Assembly: GCF_900095695.1 (NCBI RefSeq)
Contig: NZ_FMIQ01000067.1
Coordinates: 1 to 64,000, forward strand
Length of the DNA: 64,000 nt
Direction of reading: 5' to 3'
From: Hafnia alvei
GTDB lineage: Bacteria > Pseudomonadota > Gammaproteobacteria > Enterobacterales > Enterobacteriaceae
The notes beneath the pieces were generated by a model, which did not search any database, was not told where the DNA came from, and saw only the letters and a list, made by a program, of their open reading frames with translations. How positions within the stretch are numbered: the stretch's first letter is position 1; the number at the start of each line of letters is the position of its first letter. The position numbers were made by a program, and so were the translations under genes. Shown piece after piece: positions 8,530 to 20,260 of the stretch.

Positions 8530-9204
8530 ATGGATTATACGCTCACCCGCATCGATCCGGACGGTGAGAACGACCGTTACCCCCTGCAAAAACAGGAGAT
8601 CGTAACCGATCCTCTGGAACAACATGTTCACCGCAGTGTTTACATGGGCAAACTCGAAAATGCCCTGCATGACATGGTGAACTGGGGGCGTAAAAACTCG
8701 CTTTGGCCGTATAACTTCGGCCTTTCTTGTTGTTATGTGGAGATGGTGACGTCATTCACTGCGGTGCATGACGTTGCGCGTTTTGGTGCGGAAGTACTGC
8801 GTGCTTCACCGCGTCAGGCCGACTTTATGGTGGTTGCAGGAACCTGTTTCACCAAAATGGCACCGGTCATCCAGCGTCTTTATGACCAAATGCTGGAGCC
8901 AAAATGGGTGATCTCAATGGGTTCCTGTGCGAACTCCGGCGGCATGTACGACATCTATTCTGTGGTGCAGGGCGTGGACAAATTTATTCCGGTTGATGTG
9001 TATATCCCGGGATGTCCGCCGCGTCCAGAAGCCTATATGCAGGCATTGATGCTGTTGCAGGAATCTATCGGTAAAGAACGCCGCCCATTATCGTGGGTTG
9101 TCGGCGATCAAGGTGTTTACCGTGCCAACATGCCATCAGAAAAAGAACGTAAGCGTGCTGAACGCATTGCAGTAACCAATCTGCGTTCACCAGACGAAAT
9201 TTAA
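8530..9204 (+). CDS. nuoB: NADH-quinone oxidoreductase subunit B
   Basis: Peripheral-arm subunit carrying iron-sulfur cluster N2, which passes electrons to quinone. The tandem cysteines C67-C68 (LSCCYVEM) plus cysteines in [10 protein letters not shown] and [10 protein letters not shown] form the N2 ligands. It has 224 residues against 220 in E. coli; the difference is a four-residue insertion near residue 43 ([13 protein letters not shown] against MGKLNDMVN as I recall it). Second gene of the operon, 48 bp after nuoA. Confidence 0.97.
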   Translation: MDYTLTRIDPDGENDRYPLQKQEIVTDPLEQHVHRSVYMGKLENALHDMVNWGRKNSLWPYNFGLSCCYVEMVTSFTAVHDVARFGAEVLRASPRQADFMVVAGTCFTKMAPVIQRLYDQMLEPKWVISMGSCANSGGMYDIYSVVQGVDKFIPVDVYIPGCPPRPEAYMQALMLLQESIGKERRPLSWVVGDQGVYRANMPSEKERKRAERIAVTNLRSPDEI

Positions 9205-9334
9205 TTTGCGCCTTGTGCAGTCTACTGAAGATGTGAGCGTCAGAAGATGGATTGCAGTTTTGAGTAGCGAATGATTTAGCCCGTTAGTTTGCTGGTTTCC
9301 CAGCAAGTAAAGTAAAAGCGTGGTGATAAAAATT

Positions 9335-11131
9335 ATGACAGATTCGACGACGCAAGATCTGAATTTGCCTGCCTGGCAAACCCGCGATCATCTCGATGAT
9401 CCGGTGATCGGTGAATTGCGCAACCGTTTTGGGCCCGATGCCTTTACCGTTCAGCCCACCCGCACCGGAATGCCTGTTGTTTGGGTGAAGCGTGAGCAAT
9501 TACTGGAAGTTATGACCTTCCTGAAGAAACTGCCTAAGCCGTATGTCATGCTGTTTGACTTACACGGCATGGACGAGCGCCTGCGTACTCATCGTCAGGG
9601 CCTGCCAGAAGCAGATTTCTCGGTCTTCTACCACATCATCTCTATTGAACGAAATCGTGACATCATGCTCAAGGTGGCATTGTCTGAAAAAGACATGCAC
9701 CTGCCGACCGTGACCAAGATTTTCCCTAACGCCAACTGGTATGAGCGTGAAACCTGGGAAATGTTCGGTATGACCTTTGATGGCCATCCTCATTTGACGC
9801 GCATTATGATGCCGCAATCTTGGGAAGGTCATCCGCTGCGTAAAGATTACCCAGCGCGTGCAACAGAATTTGATCCGTTTGAACTGACCAAGCAGAAACA
9901 AGATCTGGAAATGGAGTCGTTAACCTTCAAACCTGAAGATTGGGGAATGAAGCGCAGCACTGAAAACGAAGACTTTATGTTCCTGAACTTGGGGCCTAAC
10001 CACCCATCTTCTCACGGTGCGTTCCGTATCGTGCTGCAGTTGGACGGTGAAGAGATTGTCGACTGTGTGCCAGACGTGGGCTATCACCACCGTGGCGCAG
10101 AGAAGATGGGCGAACGTCAGTCATGGCACAGCTATATTCCGTATACCGACCGTATTGAATACCTCGGCGGGTGCGTGAATGAAATGCCTTACGTGCTTGC
10201 GGTTGAAAAACTGGCGGGTATCGAAGTGCCAGAACGCGTGAAAGTGATCCGCGTTATGCTGTCTGAACTGTTCCGTATCAACAGCCATCTGCTGTATATC
10301 TCTACCTTTATTCAAGACGTTGGCGCAATGACGCCGGTATTCTTCGCCTTCACCGACCGTCAGAAAGTGTATGACGTGGTTGAAGCGATTACCGGTTTCC
10401 GTATGCACCCAGCATGGTTCCGTATCGGCGGTGTCGCACACGATCTGCCACGTGGTTGGGAACGCTTGCTGCGCGACTTCCTTGACTGGATGCCAAAACG
10501 TCTAGATTCATACGTGAAAGCCGCACTAAAAAACACCATCCTGAAAGGGCGTTCTGTCGGCGTTGCTGCTTACAATTCCAAAGAAGCATTGGATTGGGGC
10601 GTAACGGGCGCAGGTTTGCGTGCGACGGGTATTGAGTTTGACGTGCGTAAATGGCGTCCATATTCAGGCTACGAAAACTTTGATTTTGAAGTGCCTGTCG
10701 GCCACAACGGTGACTGCTATGACCGTGTGATGCTGAAGGTGGAAGAGCTTCGTCAGAGTCTGCGTATTCTTGAGCAGTGCTACAAAAACATGCCGGAAGG
10801 TCCGTTTAAAGCCGACCATCCACTGACCACGCCGCCGCCAAAAGAGCGTACACTGCAGCATATCGAAACCCTGATCACCCACTTCCTACAAGTGTCGTGG
10901 GGGCCGGTTATGCCTGCAAACGAATCGTTCCAGATGGTCGAAGCGACCAAAGGGATCAACAGCTACTATCTGACCAGTGACGGCAGCACCATGAGCTACC
11001 GTACGCGCATTCGTACTCCGAGCTATGCGCACCTGCAACAGATCCCAGCGGTAATTCGTGGCAGCCTGGTATCCGACCTGATCGTATACCTCGGCAGTAT
11101 TGATTTCGTTATGTCAGATGTGGACCGCTAA
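9335..11131 (+). CDS. nuoC: NADH-quinone oxidoreductase fused subunit C/D
   Basis: Fusion of the 30-kDa (NuoC, about residues 1-190) and 49-kDa (NuoD, about 205-598) subunits of complex I, as usual in enterobacteria. The NuoD part lines the quinone site: it contains [12 protein letters not shown] and [11 protein letters not shown]. The frame opens at a GTG at 9320. The ATG at 9335 (MTDSTTQ) is preferred because GGTG lies about 9 bases upstream and E. coli NuoC aligns there; the GTG at 9320 would add five residues. The product is 598 residues. Confidence 0.95.
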   Translation: MTDSTTQDLNLPAWQTRDHLDDPVIGELRNRFGPDAFTVQPTRTGMPVVWVKREQLLEVMTFLKKLPKPYVMLFDLHGMDERLRTHRQGLPEADFSVFYHIISIERNRDIMLKVALSEKDMHLPTVTKIFPNANWYERETWEMFGMTFDGHPHLTRIMMPQSWEGHPLRKDYPARATEFDPFELTKQKQDLEMESLTFKPEDWGMKRSTENEDFMFLNLGPNHPSSHGAFRIVLQLDGEEIVDCVPDVGYHHRGAEKMGERQSWHSYIPYTDRIEYLGGCVNEMPYVLAVEKLAGIEVPERVKVIRVMLSELFRINSHLLYISTFIQDVGAMTPVFFAFTDRQKVYDVVEAITGFRMHPAWFRIGGVAHDLPRGWERLLRDFLDWMPKRLDSYVKAALKNTILKGRSVGVAAYNSKEALDWGVTGAGLRATGIEFDVRKWRPYSGYENFDFEVPVGHNGDCYDRVMLKVEELRQSLRILEQCYKNMPEGPFKADHPLTTPPPKERTLQHIETLITHFLQVSWGPVMPANESFQMVEATKGINSYYLTSDGSTMSYRTRIRTPSYAHLQQIPAVIRGSLVSDLIVYLGSIDFVMSDVDR

Positions 11132-11133
11132 TC

Positions 11134-11634
11134 ATGTCAGATCAATCTTTAGCTAAAGAAGAGGTTTTCGTGCTCAGCGATAGCGCCCGTGAGGCCATCG
11201 AGCATGAAAAACATCACTATGAAGATCCGCGCGCCGCGTCGATTGAAGCACTGAAAATTGTGCAAAAAGAACACGGTTGGGTTCCCGATGGCGCGATTTA
11301 TGCCATTGCCGAAGTGCTGGATATTCCTGCCGCCGACGTGGAAGGCGTGGCCACATTTTATAGCCAGATCTTCCGTCAGCCGGTTGGTCGCCACATTATT
11401 CGCTACTGCGATAGCGTGGTGTGCCATATCAATGGGTATCAAGGTATTCAGGCCGCGCTGGAGCGCAAGCTGAACATCAAACCGGGTCAAACCACGTTTG
11501 ATGGACGCTTTACGCTGCTGCCAACCTGTTGTCTGGGTAACTGCGACAAGGGGCCGAATATGATGATCGATGAAGATACTCATGCTCACCTGACGCCGGA
11601 GAACGTCGTCGAATTGTTGGAGCAGTATAAATGA
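11134..11634 (+). CDS. nuoE: NADH-quinone oxidoreductase subunit E
   Basis: 24-kDa thioredoxin-fold subunit of the NADH-oxidising module, carrying the binuclear cluster N1a. The four ligand cysteines are visible in YCDSVVCH and [11 protein letters not shown]. The length of 166 residues equals E. coli NuoE. It starts 2 bp after the nuoC stop and its stop codon overlaps the nuoF start (ATGA), indicating translational coupling. Confidence 0.97.
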   Translation: MSDQSLAKEEVFVLSDSAREAIEHEKHHYEDPRAASIEALKIVQKEHGWVPDGAIYAIAEVLDIPAADVEGVATFYSQIFRQPVGRHIIRYCDSVVCHINGYQGIQAALERKLNIKPGQTTFDGRFTLLPTCCLGNCDKGPNMMIDEDTHAHLTPENVVELLEQYK

Positions 11635-12992
11635 CAATTCCTTCAGCTTTAGTTCCAACACGTTCAGCGGAAAGCCATCCGCTGACGTGGCGTTTACGCG
11701 ATGACCGCCAGCCAGTGTGGCTGGATGAATATCGCAGTAAAAGTGGCTATCAGGGTGCTGAAAAAGCGCTCAAAGGCATGGCTCAGGATGAAGTCGTTAA
11801 TCTGGTTAAAGACGCTGGCTTGAAAGGGCGCGGCGGTGCAGGTTTCTCCACCGGTTTAAAGTGGAGCTTGATGCCAAAAGATGAATCCATGAACATCCGT
11901 TACCTGCTGTGTAACGCCGATGAAATGGAGCCAGGTACCTACAAAGACCGTCTGCTGATGGAACAGATGCCGCACCTGCTGGTGGAAGGCATGCTGATCG
12001 CGGCGTTCGCGTTGAAATCCTACCGTGGTTATATCTTCCTGCGCGGAGAATATGTTGAAGCTGCGGTAAACCTGCGTAAAGCGATTGAAGAGGCCAAAGC
12101 GGCTGGCCTGCTGGGTAAAAATATCCTCGGCAGTGGCTTTGACTTCGAACTGTTTGTGCATACCGGTGCGGGTCGTTATATCTGCGGTGAAGAAACCGCA
12201 TTGATTAACTCGCTGGAAGGTCGTCGTGCAAACCCACGTTCAAAACCGCCATTCCCTGCAAGCTCAGGGGTATGGGGTAAACCAACGTGCGTCAACAACG
12301 TTGAAACTCTGTGTAACGTACCTGCAATTATCGAGCACGGCGTGGACTGGTACAAAGGTCTGTCTGCCGGTAAGAGCGAAGATGCGGGTACTAAACTCAT
12401 GGGCTTCTCCGGCCGCGTGAAGAATCCAGGCCTGTGGGAACTGCCGTTTGGCACCACTGCACGCGAAATTCTGGAAGATTACGCCGGTGGTATGCGCGAC
12501 GGTTTAACGCTCAAAGCGTGGCAGCCAGGCGGGGCAGGGACTGACTTCCTGACCGGCGATCATCTGGATCTGCCAATGGACTTTGCCAGCATTGGTAAAG
12601 CGGGTAGCCGTTTAGGCACCGCGTTGGCAATGGCCGTGGATAACGAAATTGGCATGGTGCCATTGGTACGCAACCTAGAAGAATTCTTCGCTCGCGAATC
12701 CTGCGGCTGGTGTACACCATGCCGTGATGGTTTGCCGTGGAGCGTAAAAATCCTGCGTGCCCTTGAGCGTGGTGAAGGTCAACCGGGCGATATTGAAACG
12801 CTAGAACAGCTGTGCCGTCATTTAGGCCCAGGTAAAACGTTCTGCGCGCATGCGCCAGGTGCGGTTGAGCCACTGCAAAGCGCCATTAAATATTTCCGCG
12901 AAGAGTTTGAAGCAGGTATTGCCGCGAAAGATTACGGCAACTTGAATGCCATTAAGGGCATTCAGCCAAACCTGCTGAAATCGCGCTGGTAA
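11631..12992 (+). CDS. nuoF: NADH-quinone oxidoreductase subunit F (NADH/FMN binding)
   Basis: 51-kDa subunit that binds NADH and FMN and holds cluster N3. Glycine-rich nucleotide-binding loops are visible at about 65-75 ([10 protein letters not shown]) and 183-200 ([13 protein letters not shown]). The N3 ligands lie in [12 protein letters not shown] and a later cysteine in GKTFCAHA. It has 453 residues (445 in E. coli), the extra length being at the N terminus. The 4-bp overlap with nuoE suggests coupling, whereas the gap to nuoG is filled by a repeat element. Confidence 0.97.
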   Translation: MTIPSALVPTRSAESHPLTWRLRDDRQPVWLDEYRSKSGYQGAEKALKGMAQDEVVNLVKDAGLKGRGGAGFSTGLKWSLMPKDESMNIRYLLCNADEMEPGTYKDRLLMEQMPHLLVEGMLIAAFALKSYRGYIFLRGEYVEAAVNLRKAIEEAKAAGLLGKNILGSGFDFELFVHTGAGRYICGEETALINSLEGRRANPRSKPPFPASSGVWGKPTCVNNVETLCNVPAIIEHGVDWYKGLSAGKSEDAGTKLMGFSGRVKNPGLWELPFGTTAREILEDYAGGMRDGLTLKAWQPGGAGTDFLTGDHLDLPMDFASIGKAGSRLGTALAMAVDNEIGMVPLVRNLEEFFARESCGWCTPCRDGLPWSVKILRALERGEGQPGDIETLEQLCRHLGPGKTFCAHAPGAVEPLQSAIKYFREEFEAGIAAKDYGNLNAIKGIQPNLLKSRW

Positions 12993-12997
12993 TTTTA

Positions 12998-13073
12998 GCC
13001 CCACCCCAACCTGCTTGATAGACGGCAGGTTTGCTCCTCCCCCTGCGAAGAGGGAGGTTGGGAGGGGGTTTAG
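12998..13073. repeat. palindromic interspersed repeat, copy 1 (nuoF-nuoG gap)
   Basis: GC-rich element with imperfect inverted ends (12999-13014 against 13055-13069) and an inner hairpin (about 13036-13057). The right half (13033-13069) is repeated at 36590-36626 with only two mismatches in 37 bases, so this is a dispersed family. It lies entirely within the nuoF-nuoG gap and, once transcribed, would fold into a stable structure inside the operon mRNA. Confidence 0.8.
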
Positions 13074-13105
13074 GGTCAAAGTTTTCTTATTTTGGAAGCA
13101 TGCTA

Positions 13106-15856
13106 ATGGCTACAATTCATGTAGACGGCAAAGAGTATGAAGTTAACGGGGCGGAGAACCTGCTACAGGCATGTCTCTCTCTCGGACTTGATATTCCTTA
13201 CTTTTGCTGGCACCCGGCGCTGGGCAGCGTCGGTGCTTGCCGCCAGTGTGCGGTTAAGCAATACCAGAACGCGGAAGATACCCGCGGTCGTCTGGTAATG
13301 TCATGTATGACACCCGCGCAGGATGGAACCTTTATTTCCATCGATGATGCAGAAGCGAAAACGTTCCGTGAGAGCGTAGTGGAATGGTTAATGACTAACC
13401 ATCCGCATGACTGTCCTGTGTGTGAAGAGGGCGGTAACTGCCATCTGCAAGATATGACGGTGATGACCGGTCATAGCTTCCGTCGCTATCGCTTCACCAA
13501 ACGTACTCACAACAATCAGGAACTGGGGCCGTTTATTTCTCATGAAATGAACCGCTGCATCGCCTGTTACCGCTGTGTGCGTTACTACAAAGATTACGCT
13601 GATGGCACCGATTTCGGTGTGTATGGCGCGCACGACAACGTCTACTTTGGTCGCCCAGAAAGCGGCACGCTGGAGAGTGAATTCTCCGGTAACTTGGTAG
13701 AAGTGTGCCCAACCGGCGTATTCACCGATAAAACGCACTCCGAGCGTTATAACCGTAAATGGGACATGCAGTTTGCCCCAAGCATCTGCCAGCAGTGCAG
13801 CGTGGGTTGTAACACCAGTCCGGGCGAGCGCTACGGTGAAATTCGTCGTATCGAAAACCGTTTTAACGGCACCGTTAACCATTACTTCCTGTGTGACCGT
13901 GGCCGTTTCGGCTATGGCTATGTCAACCTGAAGGATCGTCCTCGCCAGCCGCAACAGCGTCGTGGTAACGACTGGATCCACCTGAATGCCGATCAGGCCA
14001 TGCAGGGTGCGGCGGATCTGCTGCGTCAGGCGAAGAAAACCATCGGTATCGGTTCTCCACGTGCCAGCCTCGAAAGCAACTATGCGCTACGTGAACTGGT
14101 AGGCGCGGAAAACTTCTACAGCGGCGTTGAAGCGGGTGAATTGAGCCGTTTGAATCTGATGCAAAAAATCCTGCGCGAGGGCGGTATCTATACCCCAGCT
14201 CTGCGTGAGATGGAAAGCTACGATGCGGTGCTGATCCTCGGTGAAGACGTTACCCAAACCGCTGCGCGTATCGCGTTGGCGCTGCGTCAGGCTGTAAAAG
14301 GCAAGGCGCGTGCGATGGCTGCGGCTCAGCGTGTGGCAGACTGGCAGATTGCGGCGATTCAAAACATTGGCCAACGTGCCAAGTATCCGCTGTTCATGAC
14401 CAGCATTGACGACACTCGTTTGGATGATATCGCGGCGTTGAACTATCGCGCACCGGTCGCCGAACAAGCACGTTTAGGCTTCGCTGTGGCTCATGCGTTG
14501 GATAACTCAGCCCCTGCGGTTGAAGGTTTATCAGACGACGTGCGCAAGCAGGTTGAGGTGATCGTTCAGGCATTGGCTGGAGCGAAAAAACCGCTGATCG
14601 TAACGGGCAGCAATGCTGGTTACACACCGCTGATTGAAGCGGCAGCGAACGTTGCTAAAGCGTTGAAAGCGCGCGATCTGGATGTCGGTATCACCTTTAT
14701 TGCCGCCGAAGCGAACAGCATGGGTCTGGCAATGATGAATGCACCGTCGATTGACGATGCGCTGGTTGAGCTGGAACAGGGCAACGCTGATGCCGTTGTG
14801 GTGTTGGAAAACGATCTTTATCGCCATGCGCCAGCCGCGCGTGTTGATGCCGCTTTGGCGAAAGCCCAAAGCCTGATCGTGGTCGATCATCAACGCACAG
14901 AAATCATGGATAAAGCCGATCTGGTGCTCTCTGCGGCAAGCTTTGCCGAAAGTGATGGCACCTTGGTTAACCAAGAAGGTCGCGCACAGCGCTTCTTCCA
15001 GGTTTACGATCCGGCTTATTACGACGATCCGAAGAAAAATACGCCGTCCATTATGTTGGAAAGCTGGCGTTGGTTGCATTCCCTGCACACCACCGTCGAA
15101 AGCCGCCATATCGACTGGACGCAGCTGGATCAAGTGATTGAATCTTGTGTGAAAGCCTACCCACAGCTGCAAGGCATCGTGGACGCGGCACCGGACGCAA
15201 GCTTCCGTATCAAAGGTCAGAAACTGGCTCGTGAACCGCACCGTTATAGTGGCCGCACCGCAATGCGCGCCAACATTAGCGTGCATGAACCGCGCCAGCC
15301 GCAGGACAAAGACACCGCGTTTGCGTTCTCAATGGAAGGGTACAGTGGTCCATTGGAAGATCGTCAGCAGATCCCATTTGCTTGGGCTCCGGGCTGGAAC
15401 TCACCGCAGGCATGGAACAAATTCCAAGCCGAAGTCGGTGGGCATCTGCGCCACGGCGATCCGGGCGTGCGTTTAATCGCGGCCGGTGAAGGCTCATTGG
15501 CTTACTTCGACGCGGTACCTGCTGCCTATCAGAATGCGGGTTGGGTAGTTGCTCCTTACTACCATCTGTTTGGTAGCGACGAGATGACTCAGCGTGCACC
15601 GGTTATCCAAACCCGTATGCCAGAAGCGTACGTGATGGTAAATCCGGCGGATGCGGCGCAGTTGGGCGTGAACAGTGGAACGGTTCTGGAGCTGACTGTT
15701 GCAGAACAGAAACTGACGCTGCCAGTGCGCTTAAGCGATAATTTGCAGTCAGGTCAAATCGGTCTGCCTCTGGGTCTGCCAGGGATCTCTCCGGTGCTGA
15801 ACGGAAGCAAAATTGACGCTATTCAGGAAACGAAAGTGCGGGAGGCAGCATTATGA
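13106..15856 (+). CDS. nuoG: NADH-quinone oxidoreductase subunit G
   Basis: 75-kDa iron-sulfur subunit of complex I. The N-terminal 2Fe-2S ferredoxin domain (cluster N1b) has [15 protein letters not shown]. The His/Cys and Cys ligands of N5 and N4 follow ([15 protein letters not shown]), and the molybdopterin-oxidoreductase-like domain carries the extra N7 cysteines ([10 protein letters not shown]) found in E. coli. The product has 916 residues (908 in E. coli). The frame is open to 13031 through the repeat element; ATG 13106 is chosen because GGAAG is 7 bases upstream, with ATG 13100 as an alternative. Confidence 0.95.
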   Translation: MATIHVDGKEYEVNGAENLLQACLSLGLDIPYFCWHPALGSVGACRQCAVKQYQNAEDTRGRLVMSCMTPAQDGTFISIDDAEAKTFRESVVEWLMTNHPHDCPVCEEGGNCHLQDMTVMTGHSFRRYRFTKRTHNNQELGPFISHEMNRCIACYRCVRYYKDYADGTDFGVYGAHDNVYFGRPESGTLESEFSGNLVEVCPTGVFTDKTHSERYNRKWDMQFAPSICQQCSVGCNTSPGERYGEIRRIENRFNGTVNHYFLCDRGRFGYGYVNLKDRPRQPQQRRGNDWIHLNADQAMQGAADLLRQAKKTIGIGSPRASLESNYALRELVGAENFYSGVEAGELSRLNLMQKILREGGIYTPALREMESYDAVLILGEDVTQTAARIALALRQAVKGKARAMAAAQRVADWQIAAIQNIGQRAKYPLFMTSIDDTRLDDIAALNYRAPVAEQARLGFAVAHALDNSAPAVEGLSDDVRKQVEVIVQALAGAKKPLIVTGSNAGYTPLIEAAANVAKALKARDLDVGITFIAAEANSMGLAMMNAPSIDDALVELEQGNADAVVVLENDLYRHAPAARVDAALAKAQSLIVVDHQRTEIMDKADLVLSAASFAESDGTLVNQEGRAQRFFQVYDPAYYDDPKKNTPSIMLESWRWLHSLHTTVESRHIDWTQLDQVIESCVKAYPQLQGIVDAAPDASFRIKGQKLAREPHRYSGRTAMRANISVHEPRQPQDKDTAFAFSMEGYSGPLEDRQQIPFAWAPGWNSPQAWNKFQAEVGGHLRHGDPGVRLIAAGEGSLAYFDAVPAAYQNAGWVVAPYYHLFGSDEMTQRAPVIQTRMPEAYVMVNPADAAQLGVNSGTVLELTVAEQKLTLPVRLSDNLQSGQIGLPLGLPGISPVLNGSKIDAIQETKVREAAL

Positions 15857-16830
15857 GTTGGCTAACGCCAGACGTGATCGACATCATTCTCACCGTGCTT
15901 AAAGCGGTGGTGATTTTGCTGGTGGTGGTCACCTGTGGGGCATTTATGAGCTTCGGCGAACGTCGTTTGCTCGGCCTGTTCCAGAACCGTTATGGACCAA
16001 ACCGTGTTGGCTGGGGCGGCTCGCTCCAGCTGGTTGCGGATATGGTCAAAATGTTCTTCAAAGAAGACTGGGTTCCACGCTTCTCCGATCGCCTGATCTT
16101 TACCTTGGCGCCGATGATTGCGTTCTCCTCTCTGTTGCTGGCTTTCGCAATTGTGCCTGTAAGCCCAACGTGGATGGGGGCCGATCTGAACATCGGTATT
16201 CTGTTCTTCTTGATGATGGCAGGTCTTGCGGTTTACGCCGTGCTGTTTGCCGGTTGGTCGAGCAACAACAAATACTCCTTGCTGGGTGCGATGCGTGCTT
16301 CTGCGCAGACGCTGAGCTATGAAGTGTTCCTCGGCCTTTCGGTGATGGGCGTGGTTGCGCAGGCTGACTCCTTCAACATGCAGGCTATCGTTGAATCACA
16401 GTCTCACCTGTGGAACGTCATCCCGCAGTTCTTTGGATTCCTGACCTTTATTATTGCCGGTGTTGCGGTATGTCACCGTCATCCATTTGACCAACCGGAA
16501 GCCGAGCAAGAACTGGCCGACGGTTACCACATTGAATATTCCGGGATGAAATTCGGTCTGTTCTTCGTGGGGGAATATATCGGGATCGTCACCGTATCAG
16601 CGCTGATTGTAACGCTGTTCTTCGGAGGCTGGCAGGGTCCATTCCTGCCGCCGGTTATCTGGTTTGCAATCAAGACTGCCTTCTTCATGGTGATGTTTAT
16701 TCTGGTGCGTGCGTCACTGCCGCGTCCTCGCTATGACCAGGTGATGTCATTCGGCTGGAAAATTTGCCTGCCGTTGACGCTGTTGAACCTGTTGGCGACC
16801 GCCGCCGTGATTTTGTATAACGCTCAATAA
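15853..16830 (+). CDS. nuoH: NADH-quinone oxidoreductase subunit H
   Basis: Membrane subunit next to the quinone-binding chamber, linking the peripheral and membrane arms. The 325-residue product has about eight membrane helices and the conserved [19 protein letters not shown] segment (about 36-54) and the cytoplasmic loop [19 protein letters not shown]. The length is identical to E. coli NuoH. Its ATG overlaps the nuoG stop by 4 bp. Confidence 0.97.
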   Translation: MSWLTPDVIDIILTVLKAVVILLVVVTCGAFMSFGERRLLGLFQNRYGPNRVGWGGSLQLVADMVKMFFKEDWVPRFSDRLIFTLAPMIAFSSLLLAFAIVPVSPTWMGADLNIGILFFLMMAGLAVYAVLFAGWSSNNKYSLLGAMRASAQTLSYEVFLGLSVMGVVAQADSFNMQAIVESQSHLWNVIPQFFGFLTFIIAGVAVCHRHPFDQPEAEQELADGYHIEYSGMKFGLFFVGEYIGIVTVSALIVTLFFGGWQGPFLPPVIWFAIKTAFFMVMFILVRASLPRPRYDQVMSFGWKICLPLTLLNLLATAAVILYNAQ

Positions 16831-16845
16831 GGGGTGAATGTAACC

Positions 16846-17388
16846 ATGACATTGAAAGAGTTAGTGGTTGGTTTCGGCACCCAAGTGCGCAGCCTGTGGA
16901 TGATTGGCTTGCATGCGTTTGCTAAGCGCGAAACCCAAATGTATCCGGAAGAGCCGGTATATCTGCCGCCTCGTTACCGTGGTCGTATCGTGTTAACCCG
17001 CGATCCCGACGGTGAAGAGCGCTGCGTTGCCTGTAACCTGTGTGCCGTTGCCTGTCCGGTTGGCTGTATTTCTTTGCAGAAAGCAGAAACCAAAGACGGT
17101 CGCTGGTATCCAGAGTTTTTCCGCATCAACTTCTCTCGCTGCATCTTCTGTGGTTTGTGTGAAGAAGCGTGTCCAACGACCGCTATTCAGCTAACGCCAG
17201 ATTTTGAACTGGGTGAGTTTAAGCGTCAGGATTTGGTATACGAAAAAGAAGATCTTCTGATCTCGGGCCCGGGTAAATATCCGGAATATAACTTCTATCG
17301 TATGGCCGGTATGGCTATCGACGGCAAAGCGAAAGGCGAAGCCGAAAACGAAGCGAAGCCGATTGATGTTAAAGGTCTGCTGCCGTAG
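16846..17388 (+). CDS. nuoI: NADH-quinone oxidoreductase subunit I
   Basis: Ferredoxin-like subunit carrying clusters N6a and N6b. Two 4Fe-4S motifs are plainly visible: [15 protein letters not shown] and [12 protein letters not shown]. The ATG at 16846 (MTLKELV) gives 180 residues, the same as E. coli; the frame also opens with a GTG at 16834. GGGGTGA precedes the chosen start. The stop codon TAG at 17386-17388 shares two bases with the left end of a 140-bp repeat-like element. Confidence 0.96.
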   Translation: MTLKELVVGFGTQVRSLWMIGLHAFAKRETQMYPEEPVYLPPRYRGRIVLTRDPDGEERCVACNLCAVACPVGCISLQKAETKDGRWYPEFFRINFSRCIFCGLCEEACPTTAIQLTPDFELGEFKRQDLVYEKEDLLISGPGKYPEYNFYRMAGMAIDGKAKGEAENEAKPIDVKGLLP

Positions 17389-17526
17389 AACCTGTTTACT
17401 ATCGTCATGAGCGAAACTCAGACGAGGAAAAAACAGGCGAGAAAGCGCAGTTTACCGACGTAAATGAGCATTTTGAGCCTGTTTTTGACAAAGTATCAGT
17501 GAGCGTAATAGATATAAATAGGTTCT
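17387..17526. repeat. 140-bp element with inverted ends in the nuoI-nuoJ gap
   Basis: The ends are imperfect inverted repeats: AGAACCTGTTTACT at 17387 and its near complement ending AAATAGGTTCT at 17526. It begins within the nuoI stop codon and ends directly before the nuoJ Shine-Dalgarno (AAGGAG at 17527). It encodes no protein. The layout fits a MITE-like or palindromic intergenic element; a second copy was not seen in this window, so the repeat status is inference. Confidence 0.6.
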
Positions 17527-17538
17527 AAGGAGCCAAGC

Positions 17539-18117
17539 ATGGAATTTGCATTCTACATTGCAGCGCTGGTGGCCGTGGTGGCAACGATCCGAGTGATCTC
17601 GCATGCCAATCCGGTTCACGCCTTGCTGTATTTGATCGTGTCGTTACTGGCGATTGCGGCGGTGTTCTTCTCTCTTGGCGCTTACTTTGCGGGTGCTTTG
17701 GAGATCATCGTTTATGCCGGTGCGATTATGGTTCTGTTCGTCTTCGTGGTCATGATGCTTAACCTCGGTAATTCGGTGGTGGAGCAAGAGCGCGCATGGT
17801 TGAAACCAACGCTGTGGATTGGGCCGAGCATTTTGTCTCTGATCCTGTTGGCGGTGCTGGTGTACGCCATTATGAGCGTGAACGATCAGGGGATCAGCGG
17901 CGACATGATTGACGCGAAAGCGGTCGGTATCGCGCTGTTTGGCCCGTATGTTCTGGCCGTTGAGTTGGTGTCTATGCTGTTGCTGGCGGGTCTGGTGGTG
18001 GCGTTCCATGTGGGACGCGAGCACAAGCAGGGCGAAGTCTTCAGCAAAGCGCCAGAAGCGGATGCCAATAAAGCCAAGGCTATGGCGGTAAAAAATAAGG
18101 CGGAGGAGCGAGCATGA
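17539..18117 (+). CDS. nuoJ: NADH-quinone oxidoreductase subunit J
   Basis: Membrane-arm subunit of complex I with five predicted helices in the first 170 residues and a charged C-terminal tail. It has 192 residues (184 in E. coli). The conserved [20 protein letters not shown] segment is seen at about 55-74. The Shine-Dalgarno AAGGAG is 6 bases before the ATG, immediately after the inverted-end element. It overlaps nuoK by 4 bp. Confidence 0.96.
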   Translation: MEFAFYIAALVAVVATIRVISHANPVHALLYLIVSLLAIAAVFFSLGAYFAGALEIIVYAGAIMVLFVFVVMMLNLGNSVVEQERAWLKPTLWIGPSILSLILLAVLVYAIMSVNDQGISGDMIDAKAVGIALFGPYVLAVELVSMLLLAGLVVAFHVGREHKQGEVFSKAPEADANKAKAMAVKNKAEERA

Positions 18118-18416
18118 TCCCGTTACAACACGGTTTAATTCTGGCGGCCATCCTGTTTGTACTGGGACTGACCGGCCTGTTAATCCGGCGCAATCTGCTG
18201 TTTATGCTGATTAGCTTGGAAATCATGATCAACGCGGCTGCCTTGGCATTCGTGGTGGCGGGGAGCTATTGGGGACAAGCAGATGGTCAGGTGATGTACA
18301 TTCTGGCGATAAGCTTGGCCGCGGCGGAAGCGAGTATTGGCTTGGCGCTGTTGCTGCAATTGCATCGTCGTCGCAACACCCTGAATATCGATACTGTCAG
18401 TGAGATGCGCGGATGA
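18114..18416 (+). CDS. nuoK: NADH-quinone oxidoreductase subunit K
   Basis: 100-residue membrane subunit (MrpC-like) with three helices, identical in length to E. coli NuoK. Helix-embedded glutamates important for proton translocation are seen at about E36 (SLEIMINAA) and E72 (AAAEASIGL). It overlaps both neighbours by 4 bp (ATGA). Confidence 0.97.
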   Translation: MIPLQHGLILAAILFVLGLTGLLIRRNLLFMLISLEIMINAAALAFVVAGSYWGQADGQVMYILAISLAAAEASIGLALLLQLHRRRNTLNIDTVSEMRG

Positions 18417-20260
18417 ACCTACTCTACTTAACAATATTGCTACCGTTAATCGGGTTCTTGCTGTTGGCATTTTCCCGTGGTCGCTGGTCAGAAAATACGT
18501 CGGCCATCATCGGTGTCGGTTCTATCGGGCTGGCTGCGCTGGTTACCGCCTATGTGGGTTTTGATTTCTTAAGTCAAAAAGCCGACGGCGTGCAGGTGTT
18601 CAACCAACATCTGTGGAACTGGATGGCCGTGGGTGACTTCGGTATTCCTGTCACCTTAACGCTGGACGGTCTATCGCTGACCATGCTGTCTGTGGTCACC
18701 GGCGTGGGCTTCTTCATTCATATGTTCGCCTCTTGGTATATGCGCGGTGAAGAGGGCTACTCGCGCTTCTTTGCTTATACCAACCTGTTTATCGCCAGCA
18801 TGGTGGTATTGGTTCTGGCGGATAACCTGCTGCTGATGTATCTGGGCTGGGAAGGGGTAGGGCTGTGCAGTTATCTGCTGATTGGCTTCTACTACACTAA
18901 TCCGGCTAACGGTGCGGCGGCAATGAAGGCGTTCATCGTGACTCGCGTGGGTGACGTGTTCTTGGCGATTGGCCTGTTCATTCTTTACAACGAACTGGGC
19001 ACGCTGAACATCCGTGAACTGATGATTCTGGCTCCGCAAAAACTGGAAGTAGGCTCGGCCGCGATTACGTGGGCGACGCTGATGCTGCTGGGCGGTGCCG
19101 TAGGTAAATCTGCACAGTTGCCGTTGCAAACATGGTTGGCAGATGCGATGGCGGGTCCAACGCCGGTTTCTGCTTTGATCCATGCTGCGACCATGGTTAC
19201 CGCGGGTGTTTACCTGATTGCACGTACTCACGGCCTGTTCCTGATGGCGCCTGAAGTGCTGCATTTGGTGGGTATCGTTGGTGCGGTGACGTTGGTGCTG
19301 GCCGGTTTCGCCGCGCTGGTACAAACCGACATCAAACGCGTGCTGGCTTACTCAACCATGAGTCAAATCGGCTACATGTTCTTGGCGCTGGGCGTTCAAG
19401 CATGGGATGCGGCAATCTTCCATCTGATGACGCATGCGTTCTTTAAAGCGCTGCTGTTCCTCTCTTCTGGTTCGGTGATTTTGGCCTGCCACCACGAGCA
19501 GAACATCTTCAAAATGGGTGGGTTGCGTAAATCGCTGCCGCTGGTTTACATCTGCTTCTTGGTCGGTGGGGCTGCGCTGTCTGCGCTGCCAATCGTCACC
19601 GCGGGCTTCTACAGTAAAGATGAAATCCTGTGGGGTGCGTTGGCTTCCGGCCACGTCAACCTGATGACTGCGGGCTTGGTGGGTGCGTTCCTGACGTCGC
19701 TGTATACCTTCCGTATGATTTTCATTGTGTTCCATGGCGAAGCACACACCAAAGCACATGCGGGCAAAGGCATTGCGCATAGCCTGCCGCTGATTGTGTT
19801 GCTGGTGCTTTCTACCTTCATCGGTGCGTTGATTACGCCACCGCTGGCGGGTGTGTTACCAGAAAGCCACGGCGGTGAAGCGGGTAAAATGACGTTAGAA
19901 ATTATCTCCGGCGTCGTGGCTATCGTTGGCATCCTGCTGGCTGCTGTCTTGTACCTTGGGAAACGTCAGTTTGTGAATAGCGTGGCGCAGAGCGCGCCGG
20001 GTCGCTTCTTCTCAACGTGGTGGTTCCATGCATGGGGCTTTGACTGGCTGTACAACATGATCTTTGTTAAGCCGTTTAAAGCGATTGCTTACCTGTTACA
20101 GCGCGATCCGCTAAACAGCCTGATGAACCTGTTCGCCGTCTTTGCGCGTTGGGGTAATCGTGGTCTTGCGGTGAGTGAAAACGGTCAGTTGCGCTGGTAT
20201 ATGGCATCTATGGGTGTGGGCGCAGTAGTCGTATTGGCTCTGTTGTTATTGGTTAAGTGA
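18413..20260 (+). CDS. nuoL: NADH-quinone oxidoreductase subunit L
   Basis: Largest antiporter-like subunit, at the distal end of the membrane arm, pumping protons. The 615-residue product (613 in E. coli) has the Mrp-type core: a helix glutamate in [12 protein letters not shown] (about 144), lysine in [19 protein letters not shown] (about 229) and [12 protein letters not shown]. The C-terminal long lateral helix and final membrane helix end at LLLLVK. An ERIC element follows immediately after the stop codon. Confidence 0.97.
   Translation: MNLLYLTILLPLIGFLLLAFSRGRWSENTSAIIGVGSIGLAALVTAYVGFDFLSQKADGVQVFNQHLWNWMAVGDFGIPVTLTLDGLSLTMLSVVTGVGFFIHMFASWYMRGEEGYSRFFAYTNLFIASMVVLVLADNLLLMYLGWEGVGLCSYLLIGFYYTNPANGAAAMKAFIVTRVGDVFLAIGLFILYNELGTLNIRELMILAPQKLEVGSAAITWATLMLLGGAVGKSAQLPLQTWLADAMAGPTPVSALIHAATMVTAGVYLIARTHGLFLMAPEVLHLVGIVGAVTLVLAGFAALVQTDIKRVLAYSTMSQIGYMFLALGVQAWDAAIFHLMTHAFFKALLFLSSGSVILACHHEQNIFKMGGLRKSLPLVYICFLVGGAALSALPIVTAGFYSKDEILWGALASGHVNLMTAGLVGAFLTSLYTFRMIFIVFHGEAHTKAHAGKGIAHSLPLIVLLVLSTFIGALITPPLAGVLPESHGGEAGKMTLEIISGVVAIVGILLAAVLYLGKRQFVNSVAQSAPGRFFSTWWFHAWGFDWLYNMIFVKPFKAIAYLLQRDPLNSLMNLFAVFARWGNRGLAVSENGQLRWYMASMGVGAVVVLALLLLVK

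Noticed and set aside
14531-15286. 251-codon open frame on the minus strand
   Set aside because: It lies wholly inside nuoG, has no ribosome site and encodes a His/Gln/Arg-rich sequence typical of the antisense of a GC-rich gene.
18671-19324. 217-codon open frame on the minus strand
   Set aside because: Antisense to nuoL; composition (many Q, R, H) is that of a shadow frame.
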